Source: Nautilus pompilius (taxonomy: Eukaryota > Mollusca > Cephalopoda > Nautilida > Nautilidae). Taken from it: a DNA stretch of 64,000 nt. The stretch covers positions 1,387,501 to 1,451,500 of the forward strand of contig JACATO010000122.1 in NCBI GenBank assembly GCA_018389105.1. The letters run 5' to 3'. The translations under genes were made by a program, and so were the position numbers. Below are positions 63,901-64,000 of the stretch, one piece after another (the first letter of the stretch is position 1; the number at the start of each line of letters is the position of its first letter). The notes under the pieces were generated by a model. It made no database searches and was not told the DNA's origin. It saw only the letters and a list, made by a program, of their open reading frames with translations.

Positions 63901-64000
63901 AAAGGAATGTAAGTCCCACTTTGTTTGAAGATAGACCGATGTTTAGTGGAGTGGATAAGGAGATTGGTAGCTTTGACCAGATTTCAGACAAACCTAACAA
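827..64000 (+). CDS. kst: Beta-heavy spectrin, 3' part of gene (41 exons, incomplete at both ends)
   Basis: Spectrin beta chains pair with alpha-spectrin to form the membrane skeleton; the beta-heavy form works at the apical membrane of polarised epithelia. The joined exons give about 2,090 residues: end of a repeat (1-22), fifteen spectrin repeats of about 106 residues (about 23-1615), a partial repeat with helices A and B (about 1616-1677) that in this family pairs with the N-terminus of alpha-spectrin to make the tetramer, a charged helical linker (1678-1750), a Ser/Arg-rich region (1751-1919), a PH domain (about 1920-2023) and an acidic tail. Every exon has AG/GT borders and the phases agree throughout. 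A PH domain after a partial repeat excludes alpha-spectrin. The PH start (RKHEFQAGGKKA, then RSW, then LCGQWLCLFKD) recalls karst rather than conventional beta-spectrin, which has RKHEW and a different third strand. Conventional beta-spectrin, with 16 repeats plus a partial one, is the alternative. The upstream CH domains and SH3-bearing repeat are outside the window. Confidence 0.85.
1131..1241 (+). CDS. kst: Spectrin exon 2: R1 helix A-B
   Basis: Phase 0 on both sides, 37 codons, with LGRNLTATQSYLKKHEGFEN, the usual loop and start of helix B. Helix A of R1 lacks the common Trp (LGRIQEK instead of a W-I-x-EK pattern). The next intron (1242-1879) shows no recognisable element. Confidence 0.9.
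1880..2059 (+). CDS. kst: Spectrin exon 3: R1 helix B-C, start of R2
   Basis: Sixty codons, phase 0. Begins LQVLMDDAGRLQ, contains helix C (EVLKNWSILQERAEQRKDEL) and ends in MHRFRAS, the opening of R2. Donor GTAAGT. The next intron (2060-2664) has an A-rich run at 2405-2420 and nothing else that I recognise. Confidence 0.9.
2665..2868 (+). CDS. kst: Spectrin exon 4: R2 helix A-B
   Basis: Sixty-eight codons, phase 0. VRELLSWAHETKAEM is helix A with Trp; the B helix ends in NGHYAKDE, the standard spectrin turn before helix C. Donor GTTAAT is weak at +5/+6 but the frame continues correctly into exon 5. Confidence 0.9.
3695..3910 (-). repeat. tRNA-derived SINE, minus orientation (intron 4)
   Basis: Read on the minus strand, a degenerate A box lies near 3890-3900 and a B box (AGTTTGATCCC) at 3847-3857, followed by a body containing CCCACATTTAAA that is shared with the SINE at 58612-59085. 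It is the best preserved tRNA head in the window. The rest of intron 4 (2869-4652) is AT-rich with no other element recognised. Confidence 0.6.
4653..4802 (+). CDS. kst: Spectrin exon 5: R2 helix C, start of R3
   Basis: Fifty codons, phase 0. IKEKVDKILDFQEKLQQLW is helix C; LHLFLRDANQLNR opens R3, whose helix A lacks the Trp. Donor GTAAGG. The following intron carries the mariner at 4955-6232. Confidence 0.9.
4955..6232 (-). mobile_element. Mariner (DD34D) transposon, near full length, intron 5
   Basis: Both ends carry the same 21-bp inverted repeat (starting CGAGGTCTAT) with a single mismatch, flanked by TA duplications at 4953-4954 and 6233-6234; total 1,278 bp. The transposase runs on the minus strand from about 6034 to 5130. 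Its N-terminal part reads CVEQRSCIKFCQKLGDTQ and GMGVTQIKEWYNRF, a mariner helix-turn-helix. The catalytic triad is visible: GDETWVYGY near 5550, HHDNAPAH near 5300 and PDTAPSDFWLFP near 5190, with exactly 34 residues between second and third Asp. The reading frame is broken by at least two stops and one frameshift, so the copy is inactive. The intact TIRs suggest a fairly recent insertion. Confidence 0.93.
5131..6034 (-). pseudogene. Mariner transposase pseudogene
   Basis: Coding remains inside the intron 5 mariner. Probable start at 6034 (MTTECVEQRS); the middle (5463-5804) holds DRCLTVREIGDKVGTSKDSA, a second helix-turn-helix, and the first catalytic Asp; the last part (5131-5430), in another frame, holds the other two. 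The two longest open segments differ by a frameshift near 5440, and the N-terminal third has two in-frame stops. The family codes for a cut-and-paste transposase that inserts at TA. Confidence 0.85.
6763..6867 (+). CDS. kst: Spectrin exon 6: R3 helix A-B
   Basis: Thirty-five codons, phase 0: FGSTVEQVEALMRKHEAFEK is the A-B loop and helix B. Donor GTAAGT. Between the mariner and this exon (6233-6762) I see only AT-rich intron. Confidence 0.9.
7115..7209 (+). CDS. kst: Spectrin exon 7: R3 helix B-C
   Basis: Enters phase 0 and leaves with two bases over (phase 2). Contains KQKHFASNNVQNELDNLIKK; the donor GTAAGA falls just before the position of the helix C Trp. Confidence 0.9.
7210..8659. other. 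Intron 7; possible weak SINE near 7965-8150, otherwise unrecognised
   Basis: About 7250-8150 is less AT-rich than its flanks and looks like an old inserted sequence, but none of its short frames matches a family that I know. At about 7972-8033 there are weak A-box (TGGCTGGGTAG) and B-box (GGTTTTATCCC) look-alikes, so a decayed tRNA-type SINE is possible. Confidence 0.3.
8660..8750 (+). CDS. kst: Spectrin exon 8: R3 helix C, start of R4
   Basis: One base completes the Lys codon split by the intron; then RSKINDQCSQRYKTLSDSL ends R3 and LYNQFRQDVVE opens R4. Ends phase 0. Intron 8 (8751-9480) holds only a (TAA)n microsatellite at about 9232-9255. Confidence 0.88.
9232..9255. repeat. (TAA)n microsatellite
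   Basis: About eight units of AAT/TAA in intron 8. Confidence 0.9.
9481..9636 (+). CDS. kst: Spectrin exon 9: R4 helix A-B
   Basis: Fifty-two codons, phase 0. ESWIDDKLKVTSDENFKDA then LQKHQAFEAEI. This A-B segment resembles that of R9 (exon 21), where the equivalent motif is LQKHQAFELEL. Donor GTATTT is weak. Confidence 0.9.
9779..9970 (+). CDS. kst: Spectrin exon 10: R4 helix B-C, start of R5
   Basis: Sixty-four codons, phase 0. KYPASEEIKRCVQRLLKKW leads into helix C; ILQFNEQVEKVKMWIREK is helix A of R5. Donor GTATGT. Intron 10 (9971-10674) shows nothing besides AT-rich sequence. Confidence 0.92.
10675..10761 (+). CDS. kst: Spectrin exon 11: R5 helix A-B
   Basis: Twenty-nine codons, phase 0: EMLVNAGELGRDYEHCLELQ. 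The following intron 11 is the largest in the window (6,011 bp) and contains a Tigger element. Confidence 0.9.
10762..12844. other. Intron 11, 5' part: unrecognised
   Basis: A moderately GC-richer patch at about 11030-11340 may be an old insertion of unknown type. There are poly-A runs near 11460 and 12340 and poly-T near 12015. No coding signal was found. Confidence 0.4.
12845..15990 (-). mobile_element. Tigger/pogo DNA transposon, 3.1 kb, intron 11
   Basis: The ends are 24-bp inverted repeats (CAGTGCAAyCTCACGTATCC...) with one mismatch, flanked by TA at 12843-12844 and 15991-15992. CAGTG ends, the TA target and a CENP-B-like transposase on the minus strand define the pogo/Tigger group. Additional subterminal copies of the motif TTCGGnTAnG occur near both ends (12890-12900, 15865-15980), probably transposase binding sites. 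A sequence at 15782-15805 (CAGTCAGACCTCGTTAAACT) looks like the end of a different pogo-type element lodged inside this one. Confidence 0.93.
13313..14945 (-). pseudogene. Tigger-type (CENP-B/jerky-like) transposase, frameshifted
   Basis: Start at 14945: SLKRKRNVLSLDNKVKILKR then YGIGRSTITDIKNQR, a CENP-B type N-terminal helix-turn-helix. A second DNA-binding segment (FKASQGWLERFKNRYGIRQL) follows at about 14585-14525 in another frame. The DDE core begins at about 14420 (YNADETGLFWR), continues through ALLLINNCPAHPD near 14050 in a third frame, and returns to the second frame at FPPNATSVLQPMDGGVI. The protein ends TFFKPV at 13313. At least three frameshifts and one stop are needed to explain this, and the second catalytic residue reads Asn (INNCPAHP) where the family has Asp. 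The copy is inactive. Confidence 0.9.
15991..16772. other. Intron 11, 3' end: unrecognised
   Basis: AT-rich sequence, no element recognised; it ends in the acceptor ATATTTCATAG at 16772. Confidence 0.5.
16773..16891 (+). CDS. kst: Spectrin exon 12: R5 helix B-C
   Basis: GITVDESRVKYINSLAEK then DTRAVKQKLDDMNKK. Enters phase 0 and leaves with two bases over, at the same place before the helix C Trp as exon 7. Donor GTAAGC. It sits alone between two introns of 6.0 and 4.3 kb. Confidence 0.9.
17400..18900 (-). mobile_element. Old Tigger1-like (pogo) transposon relic, intron 12
   Basis: Minus-strand fragments read in transposase order: RIWIEDQTLQYIPLSQMLI near 18630, FFWKHLPSCTFISQDEKHAP near 18370, FCPTVKCYQKENNLEPRALL and VLDNIPATSKTM near 18100-18030, and a QPMDQGVISNF equivalent near 17935-17915. 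These are hallmarks of the Tigger1/TIGD1 type, a different lineage from the element in intron 11. Many stops and frameshifts are present and I cannot find clear TIRs, so the ends are approximate and the copy is much older. Confidence 0.75.
18901..19740. other. Intron 12, middle: unrecognised
   Basis: Mixed sequence without clear coding or repeat structure. The GC-richer part at 19360-19640 may belong to the flanking Tigger1-like relic or to another old insertion. Confidence 0.35.
19743..20346. mobile_element. Pogo/Tigger-type MITE (non-autonomous), intron 12
   Basis: The left end, CAGTTGTCCCCTGGTATTCA, and the right end, read inverted as TAGTCGACCCCC, form about 12-bp imperfect TIRs flanked by TA (19741-19742 and 20347-20348). 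Subterminal GCGAATA/CGCGG-like motifs at both ends (near 19790 and 20230-20320) resemble those of Tigger-derived MITEs. About 604 bp, no open frame. Which pogo relative mobilised it is unknown. Confidence 0.7.
20349..21209. other. Intron 12, 3' part: unrecognised
   Basis: The segment 20380-20420 (GTTAAACAGGGTGGTGTTAA) is reminiscent of pogo-type termini, but no partner end was found. The rest is AT-rich intron ending in the acceptor TGTTTTCAG at 21209. Confidence 0.35.
21210..21324 (+). CDS. kst: Spectrin exon 13: R5 helix C, start of R6
   Basis: One base completes the split Lys codon and the next codon is the helix C Trp (WKDLQGALNDYKGRL). VHAFNRDVDDFNERINEK is helix A of R6, which lacks the Trp. 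Ends phase 0. Intron 13 (21325-22330) shows nothing recognised. Confidence 0.92.
22331..22444 (+). CDS. kst: Spectrin exon 14: R6 helix A-B
   Basis: Thirty-eight codons, phase 0: DDFGKSLSAVQALQRKQEE then RDLTALEKQLD. Similar to R14 (exon 31), which has the same LESVQALLSRHDGLE frame. Donor GTGAGT. Intron 14 (22445-23026) has nothing recognised. Confidence 0.92.
23027..23148 (+). CDS. kst: Spectrin exon 15: R6 helix B-C
   Basis: KIEKQGSTLCRKYPDMASSI leads to ENWDKLQDLSNTR with the helix C Trp. Leaves with two bases over (split Arg codon). Intron 15 (23149-23827) is AT-rich with no element recognised. Confidence 0.9.
23828..23888 (+). CDS. kst: Spectrin exon 16: end of R6, start of R7
   Basis: A 61-bp exon completing the Arg codon; KHKLAASYQ ends R6 and LQKFLSDGREL opens R7. 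Donor GTGAGT, ends phase 0. Confidence 0.88.
24542..25579 (+). mobile_element. Mariner (TTAGGTTG-ended family), copy 1, intron 16
   Basis: The left end TTAAGTTGTTACAAAAG and the right end, inverted as TTAGGTTGTTACAAAAGC, are matching mariner TIRs. Plus-strand coding remains include FFIPFCFMSSNQATKRARQL, QMSALYNGGLQSF and CPSSCDDDCLKASVEA, the N-terminal DNA-binding part, and later fragments near 25060-25400. Slightly shorter (1,038 bp) than its sister at 37135-38379 and with several frame breaks. The TIR resembles that of the Hsmar1 type (TTAGGTTG start); family assignment is by that and by the WVPHEL region seen in the sister copy. Confidence 0.88.
26163..26264 (+). CDS. kst: Spectrin exon 17: R7 helix A-B
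   Basis: Thirty-four codons, phase 0: VSWSTDMINRMNARELAKDV then AENMLQMHHERQ. The exon begins GTAAGC directly after the acceptor AG, so the acceptor is itself followed by a donor-like hexamer. R15 (exon 33) has a related VAWINEMM...LAKDVAGAE. Intron 17 (26265-27486) shows nothing recognised. Confidence 0.9.
27487..27675 (+). CDS. kst: Spectrin exon 18: R7 helix B-C, start of R8
   Basis: Sixty-three codons, phase 0. NGNHYASDEIQKLVKELEQT runs from the B-C turn into helix C (GSWDKRSKLLTECHD). Intron 18 (27676-28223) has nothing recognised. Confidence 0.92.
28224..28301 (+). CDS. kst: Spectrin exon 19: R8 helix A
   Basis: Twenty-six codons, phase 0: VFKETAEQADSWLASKEAIL then ANEDLG. Donor GTAAGT. 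Intron 19 (28302-28926) has nothing recognised. Confidence 0.9.
28927..29190 (+). CDS. kst: Spectrin exon 20: R8 helix B-C, start of R9
   Basis: Eighty-eight codons, the longest of the repeat exons, phase 0. TVEALLKKHTGFEKALRAQE is close to the equivalent of R3 (VEALMRKHEAFEKVVAAQE) and of the terminal partial repeat. NQHYATDEIQSR precedes helix C; YQLFLRNLFE opens R9. Intron 20 (29191-29947) has nothing recognised. Confidence 0.93.
29948..30094 (+). CDS. kst: Spectrin exon 21: R9 helix A-B
   Basis: Forty-nine codons, phase 0: VSGWINEKVQIALEESYRDP then LQKHQAFELELTANRNR. This YRDPTNLQAK pattern also occurs in R4 as FKDATDLYDK. Confidence 0.92.
30292..30429 (+). CDS. kst: Spectrin exon 22: R9 helix B-C
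   Basis: Forty-six codons, phase 0: EGEGLINADHYSKANIKKNL then LDWKALMSASAEKKEKL. The intron that follows (30430-33104) carries a Tc1-like relic. Confidence 0.92.
30490..31750 (-). mobile_element. Tc1-like transposon relic, intron 22
   Basis: Minus-strand fragments in Tc1 order: MYAHGNGYYQDNKAPIHYA near 30850-30800 (second catalytic Asp in the usual QDNAP.H context), a degenerate WPAQSPDLNPIE region near 30750-30700, and HSFQHLLNSM then KGGQLVIRY near 30600-30530, the typical end of a Tc1 transposase and its 3' flank. Many stops and shifts; the 5' end (high coordinates) is uncertain and no clear TIR pair was found. Confidence 0.65.
31750..33104. other. Intron 22, 3' part, with a (GGGA)n run
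   Basis: A short GGGA/GGCA simple repeat lies at about 31967-31998. Otherwise AT-rich intron without recognised features. Confidence 0.45.
33105..33230 (+). CDS. kst: Spectrin exon 23: R10 helix A-B
   Basis: Forty-two codons, phase 0: ALTFNRIVDDLHSWMDDVEN then SEDHGKDLVSANTILKKHL. Confidence 0.92.
33231..35501. other. Intron 23; unrecognised, parts probably old insertions
   Basis: About 33380-33900 is GC-richer and holds open frames on both strands over the same bases; neither resembles a family that I know. There is a CCCCCCCC-type run near 33907. 34050-35150 also looks like inserted, non-coding sequence. No TIRs found. Confidence 0.35.
35502..35632 (+). CDS. kst: Spectrin exon 24: R10 helix B-C
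   Basis: QLEQDIANHQERVQDVIGTA then LGKELQNRARKTSER. Leaves with two bases over (split Arg), the same position as in R3 and R5; the helix C Trp is replaced by Tyr. Intron 24 (35633-36225) has nothing recognised. Confidence 0.9.
36226..36412 (+). CDS. kst: Spectrin exon 25: R10 helix C, R11 helix A-B
   Basis: Completes the split Arg codon, then YNLLKEPCNIRRENLQEALL ends R10. FYRDVEDEMSWIKEKHPIAE is a textbook helix A; ends NLIKKHQ, phase 0. Confidence 0.93.
37135..38379 (-). mobile_element. Mariner (TTAGGTTG-ended family), copy 2, intron 25
   Basis: TIRs of about 28 bp, TTAGGTTGTTACAGAAAG on the left and TTAGGTTGTTACAAAAG inverted on the right, 1,245 bp in all. The minus-strand transposase (about 38202-37330) shows WWFAKFLSGDESLKDNERSG (helix-turn-helix), KWVPHKLNEQQ (the mariner WVPHEL motif), ITCDEKWILYNN near 37757 (first Asp), LLHDN near 37480 (second) and YSPDLSPIDYHLF near 37410 (third). 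Several frame breaks: the longest open part is 37705-38202, and the later motifs fall in other frames. It lies opposite in orientation to copy 1 at 24542-25579. Confidence 0.93.
37330..38202 (-). pseudogene. Mariner transposase pseudogene (copy 2)
   Basis: Open from 38202 to 37705 (about 165 residues) with a helix-turn-helix region and the WVPHEL-like motif, then interrupted; the DDE motifs continue in other frames down to the PLHEILL segment at about 37335. The second catalytic segment (LLHDN) is followed at once by a stop in its own frame, so no active enzyme is made. Confidence 0.85.
38553..38753 (+). CDS. kst: Spectrin exon 26: R11 helix B-C
   Basis: Sixty-seven codons, phase 0: ALESEIIAHEPQIEGVANVA then NKHFASQEIQVRLDDL and helix C ending MEAQK. 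Intron 26 (38754-39085) has nothing recognised. Confidence 0.93.
39086..39181 (+). CDS. kst: Spectrin exon 27: R12 helix A
   Basis: Thirty-two codons, phase 0: FYSEVTEAESWMNEKIPLLT then DLGRDEDSVQ. Acceptor TTTTTTAAG. Confidence 0.9.
39182..40959. other. Intron 27; unrecognised
   Basis: Two GC-richer patches (39720-40080 and 40240-40420, the latter with GGA repeats and a run of nine Gs near 40392) may be old repeats. No coding or TIR signal was found. Confidence 0.4.
40960..41094 (+). CDS. kst: Spectrin exon 28: R12 helix B
   Basis: Forty-five codons, phase 0: GLIKKLDAQERDIDNFSNNI then RGHYDVKNIKKQQ. Donor GTAAGA. Intron 28 (41095-41784) has nothing recognised. Confidence 0.92.
41785..41967 (+). 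CDS. kst: Spectrin exon 29: R12 helix C, R13 helix A
   Basis: Sixty-one codons, phase 0: DSIEKKYSTLQDLVVQRRAK (helix C with Tyr for Trp) then FFREVDEVADWINEKEAIAA. Confidence 0.93.
42263..42454 (+). CDS. kst: Spectrin exon 30: R13 helix B-C
   Basis: Sixty-four codons, phase 0: ILQQKFEDFVYELSTSEDKI then SGHFEVDEIKHRAAEINQMW into helix C. Intron 30 (42455-43186) has nothing recognised. Confidence 0.93.
43187..43342 (+). CDS. kst: Spectrin exon 31: end of R13, R14 helix A-B
   Basis: Fifty-two codons, phase 0: SLDSAKQ ends R13; IHMYGRDTDDALEWIQEKEG then NYGQDLESVQALLSRHDGLE. Strongly spectrin-like and close to alpha-spectrin repeats of the same type. Confidence 0.94.
43646..43863 (+). CDS. kst: Spectrin exon 32: R14 helix B-C, start of R15
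   Basis: RDLAAISEQVETITKEANRL then QSWNNLVEKATVRKEKL and YFNDYREL. Two GTs lie two bases apart at the end (GGTGTATGT). Only the second (GTATGT, exon end 43863) keeps the frame into exon 33, giving ELVAWINEM, so it is chosen. Confidence 0.92.
44234..44423 (+). CDS. kst: Spectrin exon 33: R15 helix A-B
   Basis: One base completes a Val codon; AWINEMMVLVSSEDLAKDVA then NGHFLSEE. Ends phase 0. The next intron (4,098 bp) holds a Tc1-like relic and a SINE piece. Confidence 0.92.
44424..46880. other. Intron 33, 5' part; unrecognised
   Basis: AT-rich sequence with small open frames on both strands that show no family resemblance; a poly-A run near 45506. Nothing supported. Confidence 0.4.
46890..47770 (+). 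mobile_element. Tc1-like (Tcb type) transposon relic, intron 33
   Basis: Plus-strand fragments follow Tc1 transposase order: SDELRFSLRCDSQCILIW near 47310-47365 (first Asp region, D-E-S-R-F-S type), LVWCMVWAEISLGKHIYTGT near 47423-47480, RPCAGVIRDNFISLDDRG near 47535-47590 (second Asp), and CSPEQNPNDNVFDSLR near 47642-47690 (decayed SPDLNPIEHVWDSLR). The frame is broken many times and ends are approximate. Confidence 0.75.
48140..48330 (-). repeat. 5'-truncated SINE, minus orientation, intron 33
   Basis: The minus strand matches the 3' half of the SINE at 58612-59085: GGCTTTAGGCCAATGTGCA, then CCCAAAATTTGG, CTCTAGGTGCTATGGTTCAG and a shared run to about 48140. The tRNA-like head is missing. 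Confidence 0.75.
48522..48620 (+). CDS. kst: Spectrin exon 34: R15 helix C
   Basis: Thirty-three codons, phase 0: IQQKIERLNGMYHHLLKILE then YDQNLQAQ. Donor GTAAGA. Confidence 0.9.
48621..50266. other. Intron 34; nothing recognised
   Basis: AT-rich intron without coding, TIR or SINE signals that I can support. Confidence 0.5.
50267..50449 (+). CDS. kst: Spectrin exon 35: terminal partial repeat (helices A and B)
   Basis: Sixty-one codons, phase 0: LFLHEMDQLEAWINFREPLL, then FGDSIETAEELIRRHADFEK and GKFNALHRHLQ. There is no helix C: the next exon is a charged coiled coil. In beta-spectrins this two-helix unit joins the lone helix C at the N-terminus of alpha-spectrin, closing the tetramer, so this is the probable tetramerisation site. 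Confidence 0.93.
50990..51850 (+). mobile_element. Tc1-like transposon relic, intron 35
   Basis: Plus-strand fragments: NSVQHTSRLW near 51035, then SIEHVWDVFSRYIGQKPH near 51662-51715, which is the PIEHVWD block of Tc1 transposases, followed by TKCGTHCHKTASNF and a decayed C-terminal SMxxR region to about 51840. Many frame breaks, ends approximate. Related to but distinct from the relic at 46890-47770. The rest of intron 35 (51850-52774) has a short (CT)n at 52573-52585 and nothing more. Confidence 0.65.
52775..52897 (+). CDS. kst: Spectrin exon 36: charged coiled-coil linker
   Basis: Forty-one codons, phase 0, very rich in Glu, Lys, Gln and Arg (QEQQQLVEDEAKQERDRLEE, IKRKEQKRILE), predicted as one long helix following the partial repeat. 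Conventional beta-spectrins have a Pro/Ser-rich linker here instead, which favours the beta-heavy assignment. Confidence 0.88.
53248..53345 (+). CDS. kst: Spectrin exon 37: charged linker, acidic Ser patch
   Basis: ERKQEEEQRKAREIKPHW continues the helix; AAKSSDSEDEGKAE has SxxE/D sites typical of casein kinase 2. Leaves with two bases over. Donor GTGAGT. Confidence 0.88.
53346..55211. other. Intron 37; nothing recognised
   Basis: AT-rich intron. The open frame at 53885-54151 has no family resemblance and no splice context. Confidence 0.5.
55212..55840 (+). CDS. kst: Spectrin exon 38: Ser/Arg-rich region and first half of the PH domain
   Basis: The largest exon (629 bp). After a Glu codon split by the intron come a basic stretch with RRAFSFRSP, a low-complexity acidic/Ser part, and KKARRAPSLNLKRRTRSFKE just before the PH domain. 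RRxS motifs occur three times (RRAFS, RRAPS, RRTRS), fitting basophilic kinases by pattern only. The PH domain opens with NLERKHEFQAGGKKATIRSW and continues to LCGQWLCLFKDKE, strands 1-4. Leaves with one base over (phase 1). Confidence 0.93.
55841..58600. other. Intron 38, 5' part; nothing recognised
   Basis: AT-rich, with the (TA)n run near its start and poly-T/poly-A runs near 57310 and 58467. No coding signal. Confidence 0.5.
55944..55964. repeat. (TA)n microsatellite
   Basis: About ten TA units in intron 38. Confidence 0.85.
58612..59085 (+). repeat. tRNA-derived SINE, nearly full length, intron 38
   Basis: The head has an A box (TGGTCCAGTGG, 58621-58631) and a B box (GAGCTTAAATCC, 58664-58675) 43 bp apart, the layout of a tRNA promoter for RNA polymerase III. 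The body shares CCACATTTAAA with the piece at 3695-3910, and GGCTTTAGGCCAATGTGCA through CCCAAAATTTGG to ATACAT with the piece at 48140-48330. About 470 bp, so it has a long tRNA-unrelated body. No LINE partner was recognised. The remaining intron (59086-60353) has an ATTC-type run near 59167 and nothing else. Confidence 0.8.
60354..60542 (+). CDS. kst: Spectrin exon 39: second half of the PH domain
   Basis: DFDEKIPAAPTLNVHNAICE, then IASDYTKRKNVLRLKLKDGA (strands 5-6) and EWHEKVGFQA, the C-terminal helix with its conserved Trp. PH domains of spectrins bind phosphoinositides through basic residues at strands 1-2, here KKATIRSWR in exon 38. Phase 1 on both sides (189 bp). Confidence 0.93.
61193..61261 (+). 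CDS. kst: Spectrin exon 40: short acidic segment
   Basis: Sixty-nine bp, phase 1 on both sides: VQSPLTSDLELDISDDTEDF and DSG. Acidic, after the PH domain. The alternative acceptor five bases downstream leads to an early stop, so the first is used. Because it is symmetric it can be skipped without shifting the frame. Confidence 0.75.
61605..61625. repeat. (TA)n microsatellite
   Basis: About ten TA units in intron 40. An imperfect CACA/GACA-rich stretch lies shortly before it at 61421-61500. Confidence 0.8.
61777..63251 (+). mobile_element. Tc1-like transposon, full-length but decayed, intron 40
   Basis: The left end CAGTGGCATACAAAAGTTGA and the right end, inverted as TAATGGTGAACAAAAGTTTA, are imperfect Tc1-type TIRs flanked by TA; 1,475 bp. 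Plus-strand coding remains are in Tc1 order: SKIAKWIECSKTS near 62180, SDESWSQL near 62545 (first Asp), YTKPMFKGGS near 62610, MDILTNVLELYSEDCFPLNW then IFRHNNPKH near 62720-62810 (second position, Asn-Asn here for the usual QDN), and LKWLPQNSDLNSIENLWNNI near 62850-62905. Several frame breaks; inactive. Confidence 0.88.
63252..63870. other. Intron 40, 3' end; nothing recognised
   Basis: AT-rich sequence ending in the acceptor CAATCTGACAG. Confidence 0.5.
63871..64000 (+). CDS. kst: Spectrin exon 41: C-terminal tail, runs off the window
   Basis: Completes a Gly codon, then LESSEHASPERNVSPTLFED and FSGVDKEIGSFDQISDKPN. Ser/Asp/Glu-rich, open to the last base, no stop codon and no donor seen. 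It is in frame with exon 40, and also with exon 39 if exon 40 is skipped. Confidence 0.8.

Overview
This window is a stretch of animal nuclear DNA, AT-rich and intron-dense. Nearly all of it is occupied by the 3' two-thirds or so of one very large gene on the + strand. I assembled 41 coding exons (827 to beyond 64000) whose reading phases join without conflict into about 2,090 residues. They encode the end of one spectrin repeat, fifteen full spectrin repeats (R1-R15 here), a terminal partial repeat (helices A and B only), a charged coiled-coil linker, a basic Ser/Arg-rich region, a pleckstrin homology (PH) domain and an acidic Ser-rich tail that runs off the window. The order repeats, partial repeat, PH is that of a beta-spectrin. 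The form of the PH domain and its flanks fits beta-heavy spectrin (Drosophila karst, C. elegans sma-1, vertebrate SPTBN5) better than conventional beta-spectrin. The actin-binding CH domains and earlier repeats should lie upstream.

The intergenic-looking DNA is intronic. It is a graveyard of cut-and-paste DNA transposons of the Tc1/mariner/pogo group: a DD34D mariner with near-perfect terminal inverted repeats (TIRs) in intron 5 (4955-6232); a 3.1 kb Tigger/pogo element with 24-bp TIRs in intron 11 (12845-15990); an older Tigger1-like relic (about 17400-18900) and a pogo-type MITE (19743-20346) in intron 12; two copies of a TTAGGTTG-ended mariner in opposite orientation in introns 16 and 36-side of the gene (24542-25579 and 37135-38379, the latter in intron 25); and four Tc1-like relics (introns 22, 33, 35 and 40). 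A tRNA-derived SINE family is present in at least three pieces (introns 4, 33, 38). I see no LTR element, rRNA, tRNA gene, CRISPR array or second host gene.

Organism: a metazoan, most likely an invertebrate. The abundance of Tcb-like Tc1 relics, mariner and pogo elements with 1-6 kb AT-rich introns would suit a chelicerate or horseshoe-crab-like arthropod, but this is inference and the species cannot be fixed from the window.

Region by region: 1-826 intron; 827-10761 R1 to early R5 (exons 1-11) with a mariner; 10762-21209 two transposon-filled introns around exon 12; 21210-36412 R5 end to R11 start (exons 13-25); 36413-44423 R11-R15 (exons 26-33); 44424-50449 end of R15 and the partial repeat; 52775-55840 linker and first half of the PH domain; 60354-64000 second half of the PH domain and the C-terminal tail. 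No unknown system stands out. The most interesting signals are the higher-order duplication pattern among the repeats, the recurrent phase-2 intron before the helix C tryptophan, and inverted transposon pairs that could shape RNA folding across this long transcript.
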